Source: Modicisalibacter tunisiensis | GTDB lineage: Bacteria > Pseudomonadota > Gammaproteobacteria > Pseudomonadales > Halomonadaceae | DNA: 64,000 nt | Direction of reading: 5' to 3' | Assembly (NCBI RefSeq): GCF_020148005.1 | Contig: NZ_JAGXFD010000002.1 | Coordinates: 242,747 to 306,746, forward strand | Shown here: positions 45,671 through 55,435 of the stretch, one piece after another | How the letters are laid out: each line of letters begins with the position of its first letter | Numbering within the stretch: the stretch's first letter is position 1 | Position numbers and translations under genes: made by a program | The notes under the pieces: model-generated | Database searches by the model: none | What the model saw: only the letters and a program-made list of their open reading frames with translations | Told to the model about the DNA's origin: nothing

Positions 45671-46162
45671 TCACGATGTCGCGTCGTCCCGCCGCACGAT
45701 GCCGATACGTCGACCGGCAAGCTCCGGCCAGTCGTCCCCCGCGCATCCCGGCAGCGCGGCCAGGCGTTCGGCCACCTCGGGCGGAAACGGCGCCGGGCGA
45801 CCCCGGTCGATGGCCATGCCCATCAGCATCTGCTCGCTGGTCGCCAGACAGTGGCCTTGGTCGTCCTCCAGGGTGAAGAAGGCGTGCAGGCGCTTGGCAT
45901 CGGCATCGAGCCGCACCACGCCCACCTGCAGCGGCTGTCCCTCATGGGCCTCCCGGCGATAGCACAGGTGCGTCTCCAGAGTATAGAGGGTGTAGGCGTG
46001 GCGCCGGCGGCCCTCCTCTCCCAGGCCGAGCCACTCCATCAGCGCATCGACCGCCAGCGAAAACACGCGGGCATAGGCAGCATCGTTCATGTGGCCGTTG
46101 TAGTCGACCCACTCGGACGCCACCCGGGTCTCCAGCACGCGCCGCGGTATCGTCTCGCTCAC
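45671..46162 (-). CDS. cdhB: Betainyl-CoA thioesterase
   Basis: 163 residues. GTG start at 46162, eleven bases after GGAGGGG, overlapping the carnitine dehydrogenase stop (GTGA). A hot-dog fold thioesterase: [20 protein letters not shown] is the 4-hydroxybenzoyl-CoA thioesterase-like active site with the Asp in a DYNGHM context. In carnitine degradation it hydrolyses betainyl-CoA to glycine betaine. In some bacteria it is fused to the C-terminus of the dehydrogenase, so the overlapping arrangement here looks like the unfused form. Confidence 0.82.
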   Translation of the reverse strand: MSETIPRRVLETRVASEWVDYNGHMNDAAYARVFSLAVDALMEWLGLGEEGRRRHAYTLYTLETHLCYRREAHEGQPLQVGVVRLDADAKRLHAFFTLEDDQGHCLATSEQMLMGMAIDRGRPAPFPPEVAERLAALPGCAGDDWPELAGRRIGIVRRDDATS

Positions 46163-47112
46163 AGTCGCCCCTCCAGCCCCTCGGACTCGGGCCAGTACTC
46201 CTCGACCAGCGCCAGCAGGCGCACCAGGAACTCGTCGCGGCGCGACTCCAGGGCGTCGATGCTGCGCCCCGCCGCCTGATGTTCGCAGCCCTCGACCACA
46301 CGATCGATCAACGTGTCGGTGAGCTCCGGTGCCTCGAGCTTGGTCCAGGGCAGCTTCAGTGCCGGGCCGAACTGCTCGAGCATGTGACGCATGCCCTGCT
46401 CGCCGCCGGCCAGATGGAAGGTCAGGAAGGTACCCATCAGCGACCAGCGCAGCCCGCAGCCGTAGACCACCGCGGCGTCGATCTCCTCGGTGGTCGCCAC
46501 GCCGTCGTTGACCAGATGCAGTGCCTCGCGCCACAGCGCCTCCATCAGTCGGTCGGCGATGTGGCCCTCGATCTCGCGCCGTACCACCAGCGGACGCATC
46601 GCCAGCTCGCGATAGCGCGCCTCGGCGCGGGCGAGGTGATCCGCGGTGGTCGCCTCGCCGCCGACCAGTTCCACCAGCGGCAGCAGGTAGACGGGGTTGA
46701 AGGGGTGGGCGACGACGATCCGCCCCGGCTCCCGCGTGCAGTCGCGCTGCAGGTCGCTGGGCTTGAAGCCGGAGGTCGACGAGCCGATGATCACGCCGGC
46801 CGGCGCGGCGGCATCCAGTGCGGCGAGGATCTCGCGCTTGAGGTCGAGCCGCTCGGGCACATTCTCCTGGACCAGGTCGGCGTTCGCCACCGCGGCCTCG
46901 AGGCTGTCGGCGAAGGCGAGCCGCTCCGGGTCCGCGCCCTCGGCCAGCCCCAACCGTTCCAGCGACGGCCAGGCCCGGGCCACCGCCTCGCGGGTACGCG
47001 CCTCGGCGCCCGCCGCCGGATCGAAGGCGACCACGTCCCAGCCCTGCGCCAGGGCACGGGCGATCCAGCCGTTGCCGATCACCCCGGTGCCGATCACTGC
47101 CAGCCGACTCAT
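46159..47112 (-). CDS. lcdH: L-carnitine 3-dehydrogenase
   Basis: 317 residues. An N-terminal NAD-binding Rossmann fold ([21 protein letters not shown]) and the 3-hydroxyacyl-CoA dehydrogenase-like C-domain ([37 protein letters not shown]). It oxidises L-carnitine to 3-dehydrocarnitine. The neighbouring BKACE and thioesterase genes identify it as carnitine rather than acyl-CoA dehydrogenase. It overlaps both neighbours by four bases. Confidence 0.87.
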   Translation of the reverse strand: MSRLAVIGTGVIGNGWIARALAQGWDVVAFDPAAGAEARTREAVARAWPSLERLGLAEGADPERLAFADSLEAAVANADLVQENVPERLDLKREILAALDAAAPAGVIIGSSTSGFKPSDLQRDCTREPGRIVVAHPFNPVYLLPLVELVGGEATTADHLARAEARYRELAMRPLVVRREIEGHIADRLMEALWREALHLVNDGVATTEEIDAAVVYGCGLRWSLMGTFLTFHLAGGEQGMRHMLEQFGPALKLPWTKLEAPELTDTLIDRVVEGCEHQAAGRSIDALESRRDEFLVRLLALVEEYWPESEGLEGRL

Positions 47113-48017
47113 GCCTCGCCCTCCACGATCTTGCCGGTACGCGGATCACGCAGCTTGAGGTGCGCGCGGGTCTCGGCCGGAGTCATCACCCGGGCGCCGA
47201 GGCTGTCGATCAGCCCGGCGGCCTTCTCGACCAGCTGGCCATTGCTGGCCTTCACGCCCTTGCGCAGGTACAGGTTGTCCTCCAGGCCGACCCGGGCGTG
47301 ACCGCCGAGCAGCACGGCCTGGGCGACCATCGGCATCTGCGCGCGACCGATGCCGAACGCCGCCCAGTTGGCGTTCGCCGGCAGCTTGTTGCGCATGGCC
47401 AGCATGGTCTCGGTATCGGCCTCCGCCCCCCAGGGGATGCCCAGGCACAGCTGGAACAGCGGATCGCCCTCGAGCAGGCCTTCGGCCTGCAGCTGGCGGG
47501 CGAACCAGACATGCCCCAGGTCGAAGCACTCCAGCTCCGGCTTGACGCCGGCGGCCTGCACGAGTCGGGCGTGCTCGCGCAGCCAGTCGGCGGTGTTGAT
47601 GTAGACGGCGTCGCCGAAGTTGAGGCTGCCGCAGTCCAGGGTGCACAGCTCGGGCAGCAGCGCGCCCACCGGGGCGTGGCGCTCGGCGGGCGTCTGCATG
47701 TCGCTGCCCGGGCCGCCGCGATACGGGTCGTCCGGATGCGGCACCCAGTCACCGCCGCCGCCGCCGGTCAGGTTGAGCACGATGTCGGTATCCGCCTCGC
47801 GAACCCGTTCGACCACCTCGCGGAAGTGCTCTGTGGAGTGACTGATGCCGCCGGTCTCGGGATCCCGCACGTGGATGTGCGCGACGCTTGCACCGGCACG
47901 GGCGGCCTCGACCGCCGCCTCGGCGATCTCGACCGGCGTGACCGGCACATGCGGATTCTTCGCGGTGGTATCGCCGGCGCCGGTCACGGCGCAGGTGAGA
48001 ATGACTCGGGAATTCAT
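47109..48017 (-). CDS. cdhC: 3-dehydrocarnitine cleavage enzyme (BKACE family)
   Basis: 302 residues. Zinc motif HIHVRD near residue 46 and later GGGGDWV and [12 protein letters not shown] segments are BKACE (beta-keto acid cleavage enzyme) features. It condenses 3-dehydrocarnitine with acetyl-CoA to give betainyl-CoA and acetoacetate. First gene of the carnitine operon, with the 270-bp region upstream (48018-48287) holding its promoter and that of the divergent diguanylate cyclase; no clear operator is seen there. Confidence 0.87.
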   Translation of the reverse strand: MNSRVILTCAVTGAGDTTAKNPHVPVTPVEIAEAAVEAARAGASVAHIHVRDPETGGISHSTEHFREVVERVREADTDIVLNLTGGGGGDWVPHPDDPYRGGPGSDMQTPAERHAPVGALLPELCTLDCGSLNFGDAVYINTADWLREHARLVQAAGVKPELECFDLGHVWFARQLQAEGLLEGDPLFQLCLGIPWGAEADTETMLAMRNKLPANANWAAFGIGRAQMPMVAQAVLLGGHARVGLEDNLYLRKGVKASNGQLVEKAAGLIDSLGARVMTPAETRAHLKLRDPRTGKIVEGEA

Positions 48018-48287
48018 GGTGTTCCTCCGATGACAGAATGTCCCCAGTCTGACGCCGGCATGGCACCACGACTTGACGATTCACGACACGGGATCGCCAC
48101 GAGGCGCCGGCGACCGCCGGCATGACCGGCCGCGAGTATCCCGTGCCGGGCACAGACCGCTGCGTTCGCGAAAGGTTGACACCCGGGGTCGCCAGGCACG
48201 CCCGGTTGCCATAGAGTGCCTCCCTATCCGGCCATGCGCTGCGGGGCTCACGCTGATGGCCACTTCATCACCTGACAGGGGGCATGC

Positions 48288-49760
48288 ATGCAGCCAGGAA
48301 TTTCCGGGCAACGGCAAGACTGGGCAGAAAGCCGTCCTGCCACCCGAGGCCTGCGTCATGTCGGCCTGATCCTGGCCTGGCTGCTGCTATGGCGCCTCTC
48401 CACGCTGATGGAAATCGCGCCCCACGCCAGCCTGTGGTTTCCGCCGGCCGGGCTGAGCTTCGCCGCCTTCCTGATGCTGGGGCGGCGCGCCTTCCCCGCC
48501 CTGATGGTCTGCGCGATCGTTGCCACCTTCTGGGTCGACCACCTGTACGCGACCGGGCTTGCCTGGCGCGAACTCCTCTACGCGGGAGTGCTGTTCGGCC
48601 TGGCGCACTGCGGCAGCTACGCACTCGGTGCCTGGGGGCTCAAGCGCCTGATCCGCACTCGCGATGTGCCCTCGGTGCCGGTGGTCGTGCCGCTGTTTCT
48701 GCTCGTCGGCAGCCTGGCCTCGCTGTGCGCCACCCTGACCGGCATTGCCGCGCTGCAGACCGCGGGCATGCTCGCTGGGGTCGCCATTCGAGCGCTCTGG
48801 CTGCCCTGGTGGGTCGGCGACATGGCCGGCGTGCTGGTGCTGACCCCCCTGTTCGTGGGCCTGCTGAGCTGGCGTTATCCCGACGTCGAGCCCTGGCTCG
48901 GTGGCCTGAACTTCCTGCCCTCGGCAGGCGGGCTGTGTGCCTTCGCAGGAAAGCTGCTGATCAGCCTGACCGCGCTCAGCCTCATCATGCTGCTCGATGC
49001 ACATGTGCACTCGCCCGAGGTCGCCTTCGGGGTATTCTTCCTGATCATCCCGCAGATGTGGATCGTCTACACGGAGCCGCCCTTTCGCAGCGCCCTGAGC
49101 ATCGCCCTGTTCAGCATCCTGACCGCCCTGTGGGTCGCGGCGCTGGGGCTGATCGAGCAATCCCTGACCTACCAGTTCGCCCTCTGCGTGATCGCGGCCA
49201 GCGGCTACTTCGGCTTCGCCGTTCCCTCGCTGCTAGCGCAGAATCGCCGGCTCAGCGAACGGGCACTGCATGACGAACTGACCGGCGCCGCCAACCGTGG
49301 CTACTTCTTCGACTACGCCGAGGAGAAGCTCGGCGAGACACGCCGGCGGGACGAGCCGCTCTCGCTGGCCGTACTCGATCTGGACTACTTCAAGACCATC
49401 AACGACACCCATGGCCATGACGTGGGCGACAGGGCGTTGATCGACCTCTGCATGGCGATGCGCCCGGCACTGGGCCGGGATGACCTGCTCGGCCGATTCG
49501 GCGGGGACGAGTTTCTCCTGCTGCTCCCCAACCGAAACGCGGAACAGGCCCGGCAGCTGGTCGAACGGCTGCAGCAGCGGATACGCGACCTGCCCGTGGC
49601 CGGCATGCAGCACCACCTCTCCGCCACCTTCGGCGTGGTGACCCTGGAAAGGCACGAGACGCTCACCCAGGCCTTCAAACGCGCCGACGCCCGGCTGCTG
49701 AAGGCCAAGCAGGCCCGTCCGTCAGTGCATTCCCCCGTGAAGGGGGCGAGAAGCCCCTGA
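48288..49760 (+). CDS. MASE1-domain diguanylate cyclase
   Basis: 490 residues. About eight to nine hydrophobic segments (residues 25-315) match the MASE1 sensory domain (FPPAGLSFAAFLMLG). The C-terminal GGDEF domain has DELTGAANRGYFFDYAE and an intact active-site motif RFGGDEF. An RxxD inhibitory site is not obvious. It makes cyclic-di-GMP in response to an unknown membrane signal. It stands alone; the next gene, dsbD, follows by 83 bp with a probable promoter of its own. Confidence 0.86.
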   Translation: MQPGISGQRQDWAESRPATRGLRHVGLILAWLLLWRLSTLMEIAPHASLWFPPAGLSFAAFLMLGRRAFPALMVCAIVATFWVDHLYATGLAWRELLYAGVLFGLAHCGSYALGAWGLKRLIRTRDVPSVPVVVPLFLLVGSLASLCATLTGIAALQTAGMLAGVAIRALWLPWWVGDMAGVLVLTPLFVGLLSWRYPDVEPWLGGLNFLPSAGGLCAFAGKLLISLTALSLIMLLDAHVHSPEVAFGVFFLIIPQMWIVYTEPPFRSALSIALFSILTALWVAALGLIEQSLTYQFALCVIAASGYFGFAVPSLLAQNRRLSERALHDELTGAANRGYFFDYAEEKLGETRRRDEPLSLAVLDLDYFKTINDTHGHDVGDRALIDLCMAMRPALGRDDLLGRFGGDEFLLLLPNRNAEQARQLVERLQQRIRDLPVAGMQHHLSATFGVVTLERHETLTQAFKRADARLLKAKQARPSVHSPVKGARSP

Positions 49761-49782
49761 ATACAGGGGAATATGGCGCGAC

Positions 49783-49802
49783 TTCATTCTCGGCTCATCT
49801 CG
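49783..49802 (+). promoter_or_regulatory. Candidate DsbR box upstream of dsbD
   Basis: TTCATTCTCGGCTCATCTCG contains two TCAT half-sites 11 bp apart, the helical spacing used by OmpR-family regulators. Its end lies 42 bp before the dsbD start. A related box lies at the same distance upstream of the response regulator gene (55436-55455). Confidence 0.42.
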
Positions 49803-49843
49803 ATACGCGACCCTGCCTGCAAAGCGACTCGGGAGTGACGGGA

Positions 49844-51748
49844 ATGCAGGCCGGGAAAGGTCATTGGTTCAACAGTCTGCGCGCCGTGCTGATGCTGGGG
49901 TGTCTGACACTGGCCTCGCTGGCCTCGGCACAGGGGCTCTTCGATCGGGAGGGCACCTTCCTGCCTCCCGAAGAGGCATTCCAGCCGACGCTATCGCGCG
50001 ACGGCGACAGCCTGACGGTCGACTGGCAGATCACGCCGGGTTATTACCTCTACCGGCACCGCTTCGCCGCCGAGGCGGATGGGCGCCGGCTCTCGCTGAC
50101 GCTCCCCGCCGGCGAGACGATCGAGGATGAGTACTTCGGCCGCTCCGAAGTGTATCGCGACACGCTGCACATGACGCTCGAGCCCGGCGATGCCGAGACC
50201 CTCACCCTGCACTGGCAGGGCTGTGCCGACGCCGGGCTCTGCTATCCGCCGCAGCAACGCACCTTCGCGCTGAACGACCTCGATACCGCCAGCGGCACCG
50301 CTGCCTCGCCGGTACCGGCCTCGACCACGTCCACCGCGTCGACGACCGCTTCCTCGGAAACCGGCTCTCCGGAGACCGGCTCGCCCTCTCCCGCCGCGAC
50401 CAGCGGCGTCCCCGAGGCTCAGGACCAGCAGCTGGCGGCCCGGCTCGCCGGCGGCAACACGGCCTGGACGCTGCTGGCCTTCTTCGGCATGGGGCTGCTG
50501 CTGGCCTTCACCCCCTGCATGCTGCCGATGATCCCGATCATCTCCAGCCTGATCGTGGGGCAACAGCCGCAAGGCCGGCACCGTCGCACCACGGGATTCC
50601 TGCTGTCCAGCGTCTTCGTGCTGCCCATGGCCGCCACCTATGCGCTGCTCGGGGTGAGCGCCGCGATGGCCGGCGCCAACCTGCAGATACTGCTCCAGAA
50701 TGCCTGGTTCATCGGCCTGTTCTCGGCCCTGTTCGGGGTGCTGGCACTGGCCATGTTCGGCCTTTTCGAGCTGGAACTGCCCCGTATCCTCCGGCAACGT
50801 CTGGACAGCGTCCTGTCGCGACAGCGTGGCGGCCGCTTCAAGGGGACCGCGCTCATGGGGGTGCTCTCGGCGCTGCTCGTCGGCCCCTGCTCGACCGCGC
50901 CGCTGGCCGGGGCCCTGCTGTTCATCGCCGAAAGCGGCAACCCCTGGCTGGGCGGCGCGGCCCTGCTGGCCCTCGGTCTGGGCATGGGCGCGCCGCTGGT
51001 GCTGATCGGCACCCTGGGCAGCCGCCTGCTGCCCCGGCCGGGCCCCTGGATGAACCGGGTACGCGGCATCTTCGGCTTCGTGCTGCTCGGCACGGCGATC
51101 GGGTTCCTGGACCGCCTGCTGCCCGAGGCCATCGTGCTGGGGCTGTGGGGCGCCCTGGGGCTGGGCTTCGCGGTGTCGCTGTACCACCTGGCGAGAGGCG
51201 AGTCGAGCGGTCGCACCCTGGGCCAGCTGGCGCAGGCCGGCGCCGGGGTGATCGGGCTGTGGAGTACCCTGGTGCTGGTCGGCGCCGCCGGCGGGGCCGA
51301 GGATCCCTGGCGCCCCCTGAGGGTCTATGTCCCCACCGGCGCGACCGCGCCCGCATCGAGCCAGCCGTTGACCTTCGACAGCATCGAGACTTTCGACGCC
51401 CTGAAATCCCGTCTCGCGAGCCCGGCCGACCAGGCGAGGCTGACACTGGTCGAGTTCACCGCCGAGTGGTGTGTCTCCTGCGACGTGATCGAGGAGGAGG
51501 TCTTCGGCGACCCCGAGGTCAAGACTGCCCTGAAGGACGTACAGCGACTGCGCATCGACGTGACCGACAACGACGCGACCGACAAGGCGCTCATGCAACG
51601 CTTCGGGGTCTTCGGCCCGCCGGCCCTGATGTGGTTCGGCCCGGACGGCCACGAGCTGCGCGGCGCCCGCATCATCGGCGAGGTGGATGCCTCGGCCTTC
51701 CTCGACCGCTACGCCCGGGCCCGGCAGGCGGGGAGAAAGACGCCATGA
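49844..51748 (+). CDS. dsbD: Thiol:disulfide interchange protein DsbD
   Basis: 634 residues. ATG 49844 follows GGGAG. A signal peptide (ends near SLASAQG), then the N-terminal periplasmic domain with the reactive pair in GCADAGLCYPP, an eight-helix membrane domain with Cys in AFTPCMLP and VGPCSTAPL, and a C-terminal thioredoxin domain with EWCVSCDVIEEE. It brings electrons from cytoplasmic thioredoxin to periplasmic partners, here most likely the TlpA-type and DsbG proteins that follow. This is the three-gene dsbD-dsbE-dsbG order known from Pseudomonas. It overlaps the next gene by four bases. Confidence 0.9.
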   Translation: MQAGKGHWFNSLRAVLMLGCLTLASLASAQGLFDREGTFLPPEEAFQPTLSRDGDSLTVDWQITPGYYLYRHRFAAEADGRRLSLTLPAGETIEDEYFGRSEVYRDTLHMTLEPGDAETLTLHWQGCADAGLCYPPQQRTFALNDLDTASGTAASPVPASTTSTASTTASSETGSPETGSPSPAATSGVPEAQDQQLAARLAGGNTAWTLLAFFGMGLLLAFTPCMLPMIPIISSLIVGQQPQGRHRRTTGFLLSSVFVLPMAATYALLGVSAAMAGANLQILLQNAWFIGLFSALFGVLALAMFGLFELELPRILRQRLDSVLSRQRGGRFKGTALMGVLSALLVGPCSTAPLAGALLFIAESGNPWLGGAALLALGLGMGAPLVLIGTLGSRLLPRPGPWMNRVRGIFGFVLLGTAIGFLDRLLPEAIVLGLWGALGLGFAVSLYHLARGESSGRTLGQLAQAGAGVIGLWSTLVLVGAAGGAEDPWRPLRVYVPTGATAPASSQPLTFDSIETFDALKSRLASPADQARLTLVEFTAEWCVSCDVIEEEVFGDPEVKTALKDVQRLRIDVTDNDATDKALMQRFGVFGPPALMWFGPDGHELRGARIIGEVDASAFLDRYARARQAGRKTP

Positions 51749-52581
51749 GCCCCCTGGATCGGAGCCTGGCCATTGGCCCGCTGGTCCTGCCCCTTGACCT
51801 GCTGCTGCTCATGCTGGCCTGCGCCGTTGCCCTCGGGGTGGCGACCCGGCTTGGCCGGCGCCGACAGGTTGCGGCCGCCGACCACCTGTTCAATGGCCTG
51901 CTGCTCGCCATGATCACGGCACGGCTCGCCTTCGTGTTGCGCTATCGGGACAGCTATGCCTCGTTCCTGGGCTGGTTCGATATCCGCGACGGCGGCTTCG
52001 AGCCGCTGGCCGGCGTCGCGGCCGGGCTCGGTTACTGGGCCTGGCGCAGCTGGCGACATTCCGTCGAGCGCCGGCCACTCGCCGTCGCCCTCCTCGCCGG
52101 CCTCATGACCTGGTCCCTGACCGCCGGCCCCCTGACGCTGATCGTCGAGCGCGGCCCCATGCTGCCCGATACACCACTCACCCGGCTCGACGGCTCACGA
52201 GTGAGCCTCCCCGAACTGGTGCACGACGACGCCCGCCCCCTGGTGGTCAACCTGTGGGCCAGCTGGTGCCCGCCGTGCCGACGCGAAATGCCGCTGCTCG
52301 CGCAGGCCCAGCAGCGCAACGACGAGGTGACTTTCGTGTTCCTCAACCAGGGCGAATCCCTCGCCACCATCAACGGCTTCCTGCAGCGCGAATCCCTCAC
52401 GCTCGACCACCTCTATCGCGATCCACACCGCGCCTTCGGCAAGACCGTGGGAGCCGTGGGCATACCCACCACGCTCTACTACGACGCCAGCGGTCAGCTG
52501 GTGGACACACACTTAGTGGAATCTTCCCGAGCCACGCTCTCGCGCAGCCTCGAGCGCCTGCGTCGAGCCGCCTCCCCCTGA
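51745..52581 (+). CDS. Membrane-anchored TlpA/DsbE-like thioredoxin
   Basis: 278 residues. Three or four N-terminal hydrophobic segments (about residues 12-135) resemble part of prolipoprotein diacylglyceryl transferase, without its active-site motifs, and are followed by a periplasmic TlpA-type thioredoxin domain with the active site WASWCPPCRREMP (Cys175 and Cys178) and a cis-Pro in GIPTTLYY. It should be kept reduced by DsbD and pass electrons to periplasmic targets. It is translationally coupled to dsbD and lies 15 bp before dsbG. Confidence 0.85.
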   Translation: MSPLDRSLAIGPLVLPLDLLLLMLACAVALGVATRLGRRRQVAAADHLFNGLLLAMITARLAFVLRYRDSYASFLGWFDIRDGGFEPLAGVAAGLGYWAWRSWRHSVERRPLAVALLAGLMTWSLTAGPLTLIVERGPMLPDTPLTRLDGSRVSLPELVHDDARPLVVNLWASWCPPCRREMPLLAQAQQRNDEVTFVFLNQGESLATINGFLQRESLTLDHLYRDPHRAFGKTVGAVGIPTTLYYDASGQLVDTHLVESSRATLSRSLERLRRAASP

Positions 52582-52596
52582 ACGGAGTTGACAGCC

Positions 52597-53379
52597 ATGC
52601 AAGATCGACGACCCATCGCCAGTCCCGCTCGCCGGATGCTGGGCCTCGCTACCGGCCTGCTGCTGGTAACCAGCCTGACGGCCCAGGCCATGGAGTTGCC
52701 GGCCCCTATCGAGCAACTCAAGCAACAGGGGCTGACGATCCACGGCACGTTTGACGCCCCCGGCGGGCTTCAGGGCTACGCGGCCAGCCTGCGTGGCCGC
52801 GCCATCGCCGCCTACCTCACGCCCGATGGCGACCATGCCGTGATCGGCACGCTGATCGACGCCCAGGGGCAAGACGTATCGGCGAAGCCCCTGGAGCGAC
52901 TGGTCAACGGGCCCAAGAATGCCAGGCTATGGCAGCAGATGGCCGAGCATCACTGGGTGCGCGACGGCTCTGCCGATGCCAAGCGCGTGGTCTACACCCT
53001 CAGTGACCCCAACTGCCCCTACTGCCGGAAATTCTGGCAGGAGGCCCGCCCCTGGGTCGAAAACGGCGACGTCCAGCTGCGCCACCTGATGGTCGGCGTT
53101 CTCAAGGCCGACAGCGCCGCCAAGGCCGCGACCCTGTTGAGCGCCGAGGATCCGAGCACCGCCATCGGCGAGCATTACCGTGACGGCACCATGCCGAACA
53201 ACCGCATCAGTGACGAGAGCCGACGCTGGGTGTCGGAGAATACCCGGCTGATGCGTAATGCCCGGCTCAATGCGACCCCGGTCATCTTCTACCGCGATGC
53301 TGACGGCGTACACCGTGTGATGGGCGCGCCCGGCCCGGAAAAGCTGCGCGAAATCATGGGCGGGCCCGTCGGCGATTGA
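52597..53379 (+). CDS. dsbG: Thiol:disulfide interchange protein DsbG
   Basis: 260 residues from ATG 52597 with GGAG upstream (a TTG nine bases earlier is less likely). Signal peptide MQDRRPIASPARRMLGLATGL... ending near QAME. N-terminal dimerisation domain, then thioredoxin fold with TLSDPNCPYCRKFW (Cys140, Cys143) and the cis-Pro in NATPVIFYR. DsbG protects single cysteines of periplasmic proteins from sulfenylation and repairs disulfides; DsbD reduces it. It converges on the sensor kinase gene. Confidence 0.9.
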   Translation: MQDRRPIASPARRMLGLATGLLLVTSLTAQAMELPAPIEQLKQQGLTIHGTFDAPGGLQGYAASLRGRAIAAYLTPDGDHAVIGTLIDAQGQDVSAKPLERLVNGPKNARLWQQMAEHHWVRDGSADAKRVVYTLSDPNCPYCRKFWQEARPWVENGDVQLRHLMVGVLKADSAAKAATLLSAEDPSTAIGEHYRDGTMPNNRISDESRRWVSENTRLMRNARLNATPVIFYRDADGVHRVMGAPGPEKLREIMGGPVGD

Positions 53380-53409
53380 CCCGACTCGACGGCCCCGGCA
53401 TGACACGCG

Positions 53410-54717
53410 TCAATCGTGCGCCTGCGGCAGCCGCAGGCGCACCAGGAATGGCGTCTCCGTGCTGGAAGCGAGCGTCAAGGCGCCTCCGAAACGCTCGGCC
53501 AGGGCCTTGACGATGGCCAGCCCCAGGCCGCTGCCCCGGGGGTGGTTGCCGCGATAAAAGCGATCGGTCAGGTTCGCCAGCCGCGTCGGCGGGATGACGT
53601 CCCCCTGATTGATGACCTCGATCACCACGCCCGAGTCACCACGCCGCGCGCCGATCTCGATCGGGTGGCCCGGCTCACCATGGTGCTGGGCATTCTCGAT
53701 CAAATTGCGCAGGGCGGTCGCCAGCAGCGTGACCGGCATGGCGATGCGCAGCGAAGCGTCCACCCCGGCAAGCCGGCAGCGGTCATGGCTGTGGGTCTCG
53801 GCCATGGCGGCCTCCAGCGCCTCGCCAAGCCGTGCCGGCTCGAGATCCCCCCGCCCGACGTCATTATCCATTCGCGCCAGCAGCAACAGCTGCTCGAGGG
53901 TGCGGGTCAAACGCACCACCCCCGCCTCGGCCTGCTGCATGGCTTCCCGGTGACGCTCACCGTCGACCCGCCGCGCCACCTGCAGGTGGGTTCGCACCGC
54001 CGTCAACGGCGTGCGCAGTTCATGGGCGGCGTCATCGGTGAAACGCTGCTCGCGCTCCAGCATGCGCCGGGTACGTGCCAGCAGGGAGTTGAAGCCGTCG
54101 ATCAGCGGGCGGATCTCGCCGGGCAGCCCTCGGGTGGGCAGCGCCGAAAGGTCGTCGTGATCACGCTGTACCAGCCGCCGCTGCAGCCGGGCCAGCGGCG
54201 CCAGCCCCCGTGTCACTCCCCACCACAAGGCGACCAGGCTGCCGGTCAGGGCGAGCAGAAACGGGTAAAACGCGGCACGACGCACCTGGGTGAGCAGCGA
54301 CTCGCGTTCGCGCATGCGATCCGCCACCGTGATGCGCCGGTTCTCGTCGATCAGAGTGTAGACGCGCCAGCGCTGGCCGTCGTGCCGACGATAGCCGTAA
54401 CCTTCGGCGCTCGCCGCCAGCACATCATTCAATTCCGGGTGTGTACCCGCCACCACCTGTCCTCGCAGCGACGACACGCGACAGGCCACACCCTCCAGGT
54501 CGGGAATGACCGGTAGCGCACCCGTGTCGCCACGCCAGGCATCGACCGGCACCCGGTCCATCAACCCGGCGACCATGCGCGCCGACTGGGCCAGGCGCTG
54601 GTCCAGCGATTGCTCGAACTGCGTCGACAGATCGCGAATCAGCCAGGCGGCGGTGATTCCCCACAGCGCAAGCAACGTGACACCCAGCGTCACGACAAGT
54701 CGCAATCGCAGGCTCAC
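53410..54717 (-). CDS. dsbS: Sensor histidine kinase, DsbS-like
   Basis: 435 residues from a GTG overlapping the response regulator stop (GTGA). Two membrane helices (about 5-27 and 150-172) enclose a short periplasmic sensor domain, followed by HAMP, HisKA with H-box DDAAHELRTPLTAVR, and HATPase with NLIENAQHHG and GSGLGLAIVKAL. QseC/PmrB type overall. Next to dsbDEG it matches the P. aeruginosa DsbRS system, in which a sensor-domain Cys binds copper(I); a single Cys (Cys79, in GVACRVSS) is at a corresponding position here. The signal is inferred. Confidence 0.82.
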   Translation of the reverse strand: MSLRLRLVVTLGVTLLALWGITAAWLIRDLSTQFEQSLDQRLAQSARMVAGLMDRVPVDAWRGDTGALPVIPDLEGVACRVSSLRGQVVAGTHPELNDVLAASAEGYGYRRHDGQRWRVYTLIDENRRITVADRMRERESLLTQVRRAAFYPFLLALTGSLVALWWGVTRGLAPLARLQRRLVQRDHDDLSALPTRGLPGEIRPLIDGFNSLLARTRRMLEREQRFTDDAAHELRTPLTAVRTHLQVARRVDGERHREAMQQAEAGVVRLTRTLEQLLLLARMDNDVGRGDLEPARLGEALEAAMAETHSHDRCRLAGVDASLRIAMPVTLLATALRNLIENAQHHGEPGHPIEIGARRGDSGVVIEVINQGDVIPPTRLANLTDRFYRGNHPRGSGLGLAIVKALAERFGGALTLASSTETPFLVRLRLPQAHD

Positions 54718-55391
54718 GCGTGCGCTGCCTCATCGACACTCCCCAGCCGGTAGCCGACGCCGCGCACCGTCTCGATCACGCCACGGCCCAGCTTGCGGCG
54801 TAGCTGGTAGATATGCACGTTGAGTGCGTTGCTCTCGACCTCGTCATCGATCCCGTAAAGGCGATCCTTCAACTGATCGGCACTGAGAAGGCGCCCGCGG
54901 GCTCGAATCAGGGCCTCCAGCAGCATCCGTTCACGGCGGATCAGCGCCACGGGGACGCCGTCGAGCATCACGCTGCGATCCACGGGATCGAAGGCGAGGC
55001 GTCCGTGATGCAGCAGGCGACCGGCCTGCCCCGCCGTGCGACGCAGCAGCGCCTGGAGCCGGGCAGTCAGTTCGTCGAGATCGAACGGCTTGACCAGATA
55101 ATCGTCGGCGCCGCCCTGCAGGCCCTCGACGCGACTGGCGACGGCATCGCGTGCCGTGAGCATCAACACGGGGATGGCGACACCCTCGCGGCGCCACGCC
55201 TGCAACAATGCCAGCCCCTCGCCGTCCGGCAGGCGCCGATCGAGCACCACGAGGTCATAGCCGATCGCCTGTCGCGCGGCACGGGCAGCCGCCAGGGTGC
55301 CCACGGTATCGACGATAAATTCGGAAAGCCCCAGCCCCGCCTCGATGCCCGCGGCCACCGCGGCGTCATCCTCGACAAGCAATACTCTCAT
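54714..55391 (-). CDS. dsbR: OmpR-family response regulator, DsbR-like
   Basis: 225 residues. Start ATG 55391 after AGGAAGG; a longer frame lacks a ribosome site. Receiver domain with the phosphoacceptor Asp51 (LVVLDRRLPDG), Thr in LMLTARDAV and Lys in DYLVKPFDL. C-terminal winged helix (ALIRRERMLLEALIRARGRL, NALNVHIYQLRRKLG). QseB/PmrA group. It is transcribed with the sensor kinase and probably regulates the dsb operon and itself, given matching boxes in both promoters. Confidence 0.85.
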   Translation of the reverse strand: MRVLLVEDDAAVAAGIEAGLGLSEFIVDTVGTLAAARAARQAIGYDLVVLDRRLPDGEGLALLQAWRREGVAIPVLMLTARDAVASRVEGLQGGADDYLVKPFDLDELTARLQALLRRTAGQAGRLLHHGRLAFDPVDRSVMLDGVPVALIRRERMLLEALIRARGRLLSADQLKDRLYGIDDEVESNALNVHIYQLRRKLGRGVIETVRGVGYRLGSVDEAAHA

Positions 55392-55435
55392 GCGACCTTC
55401 CTGCTGATGCTCGGGCGACACTCAGTATCGCAGTG

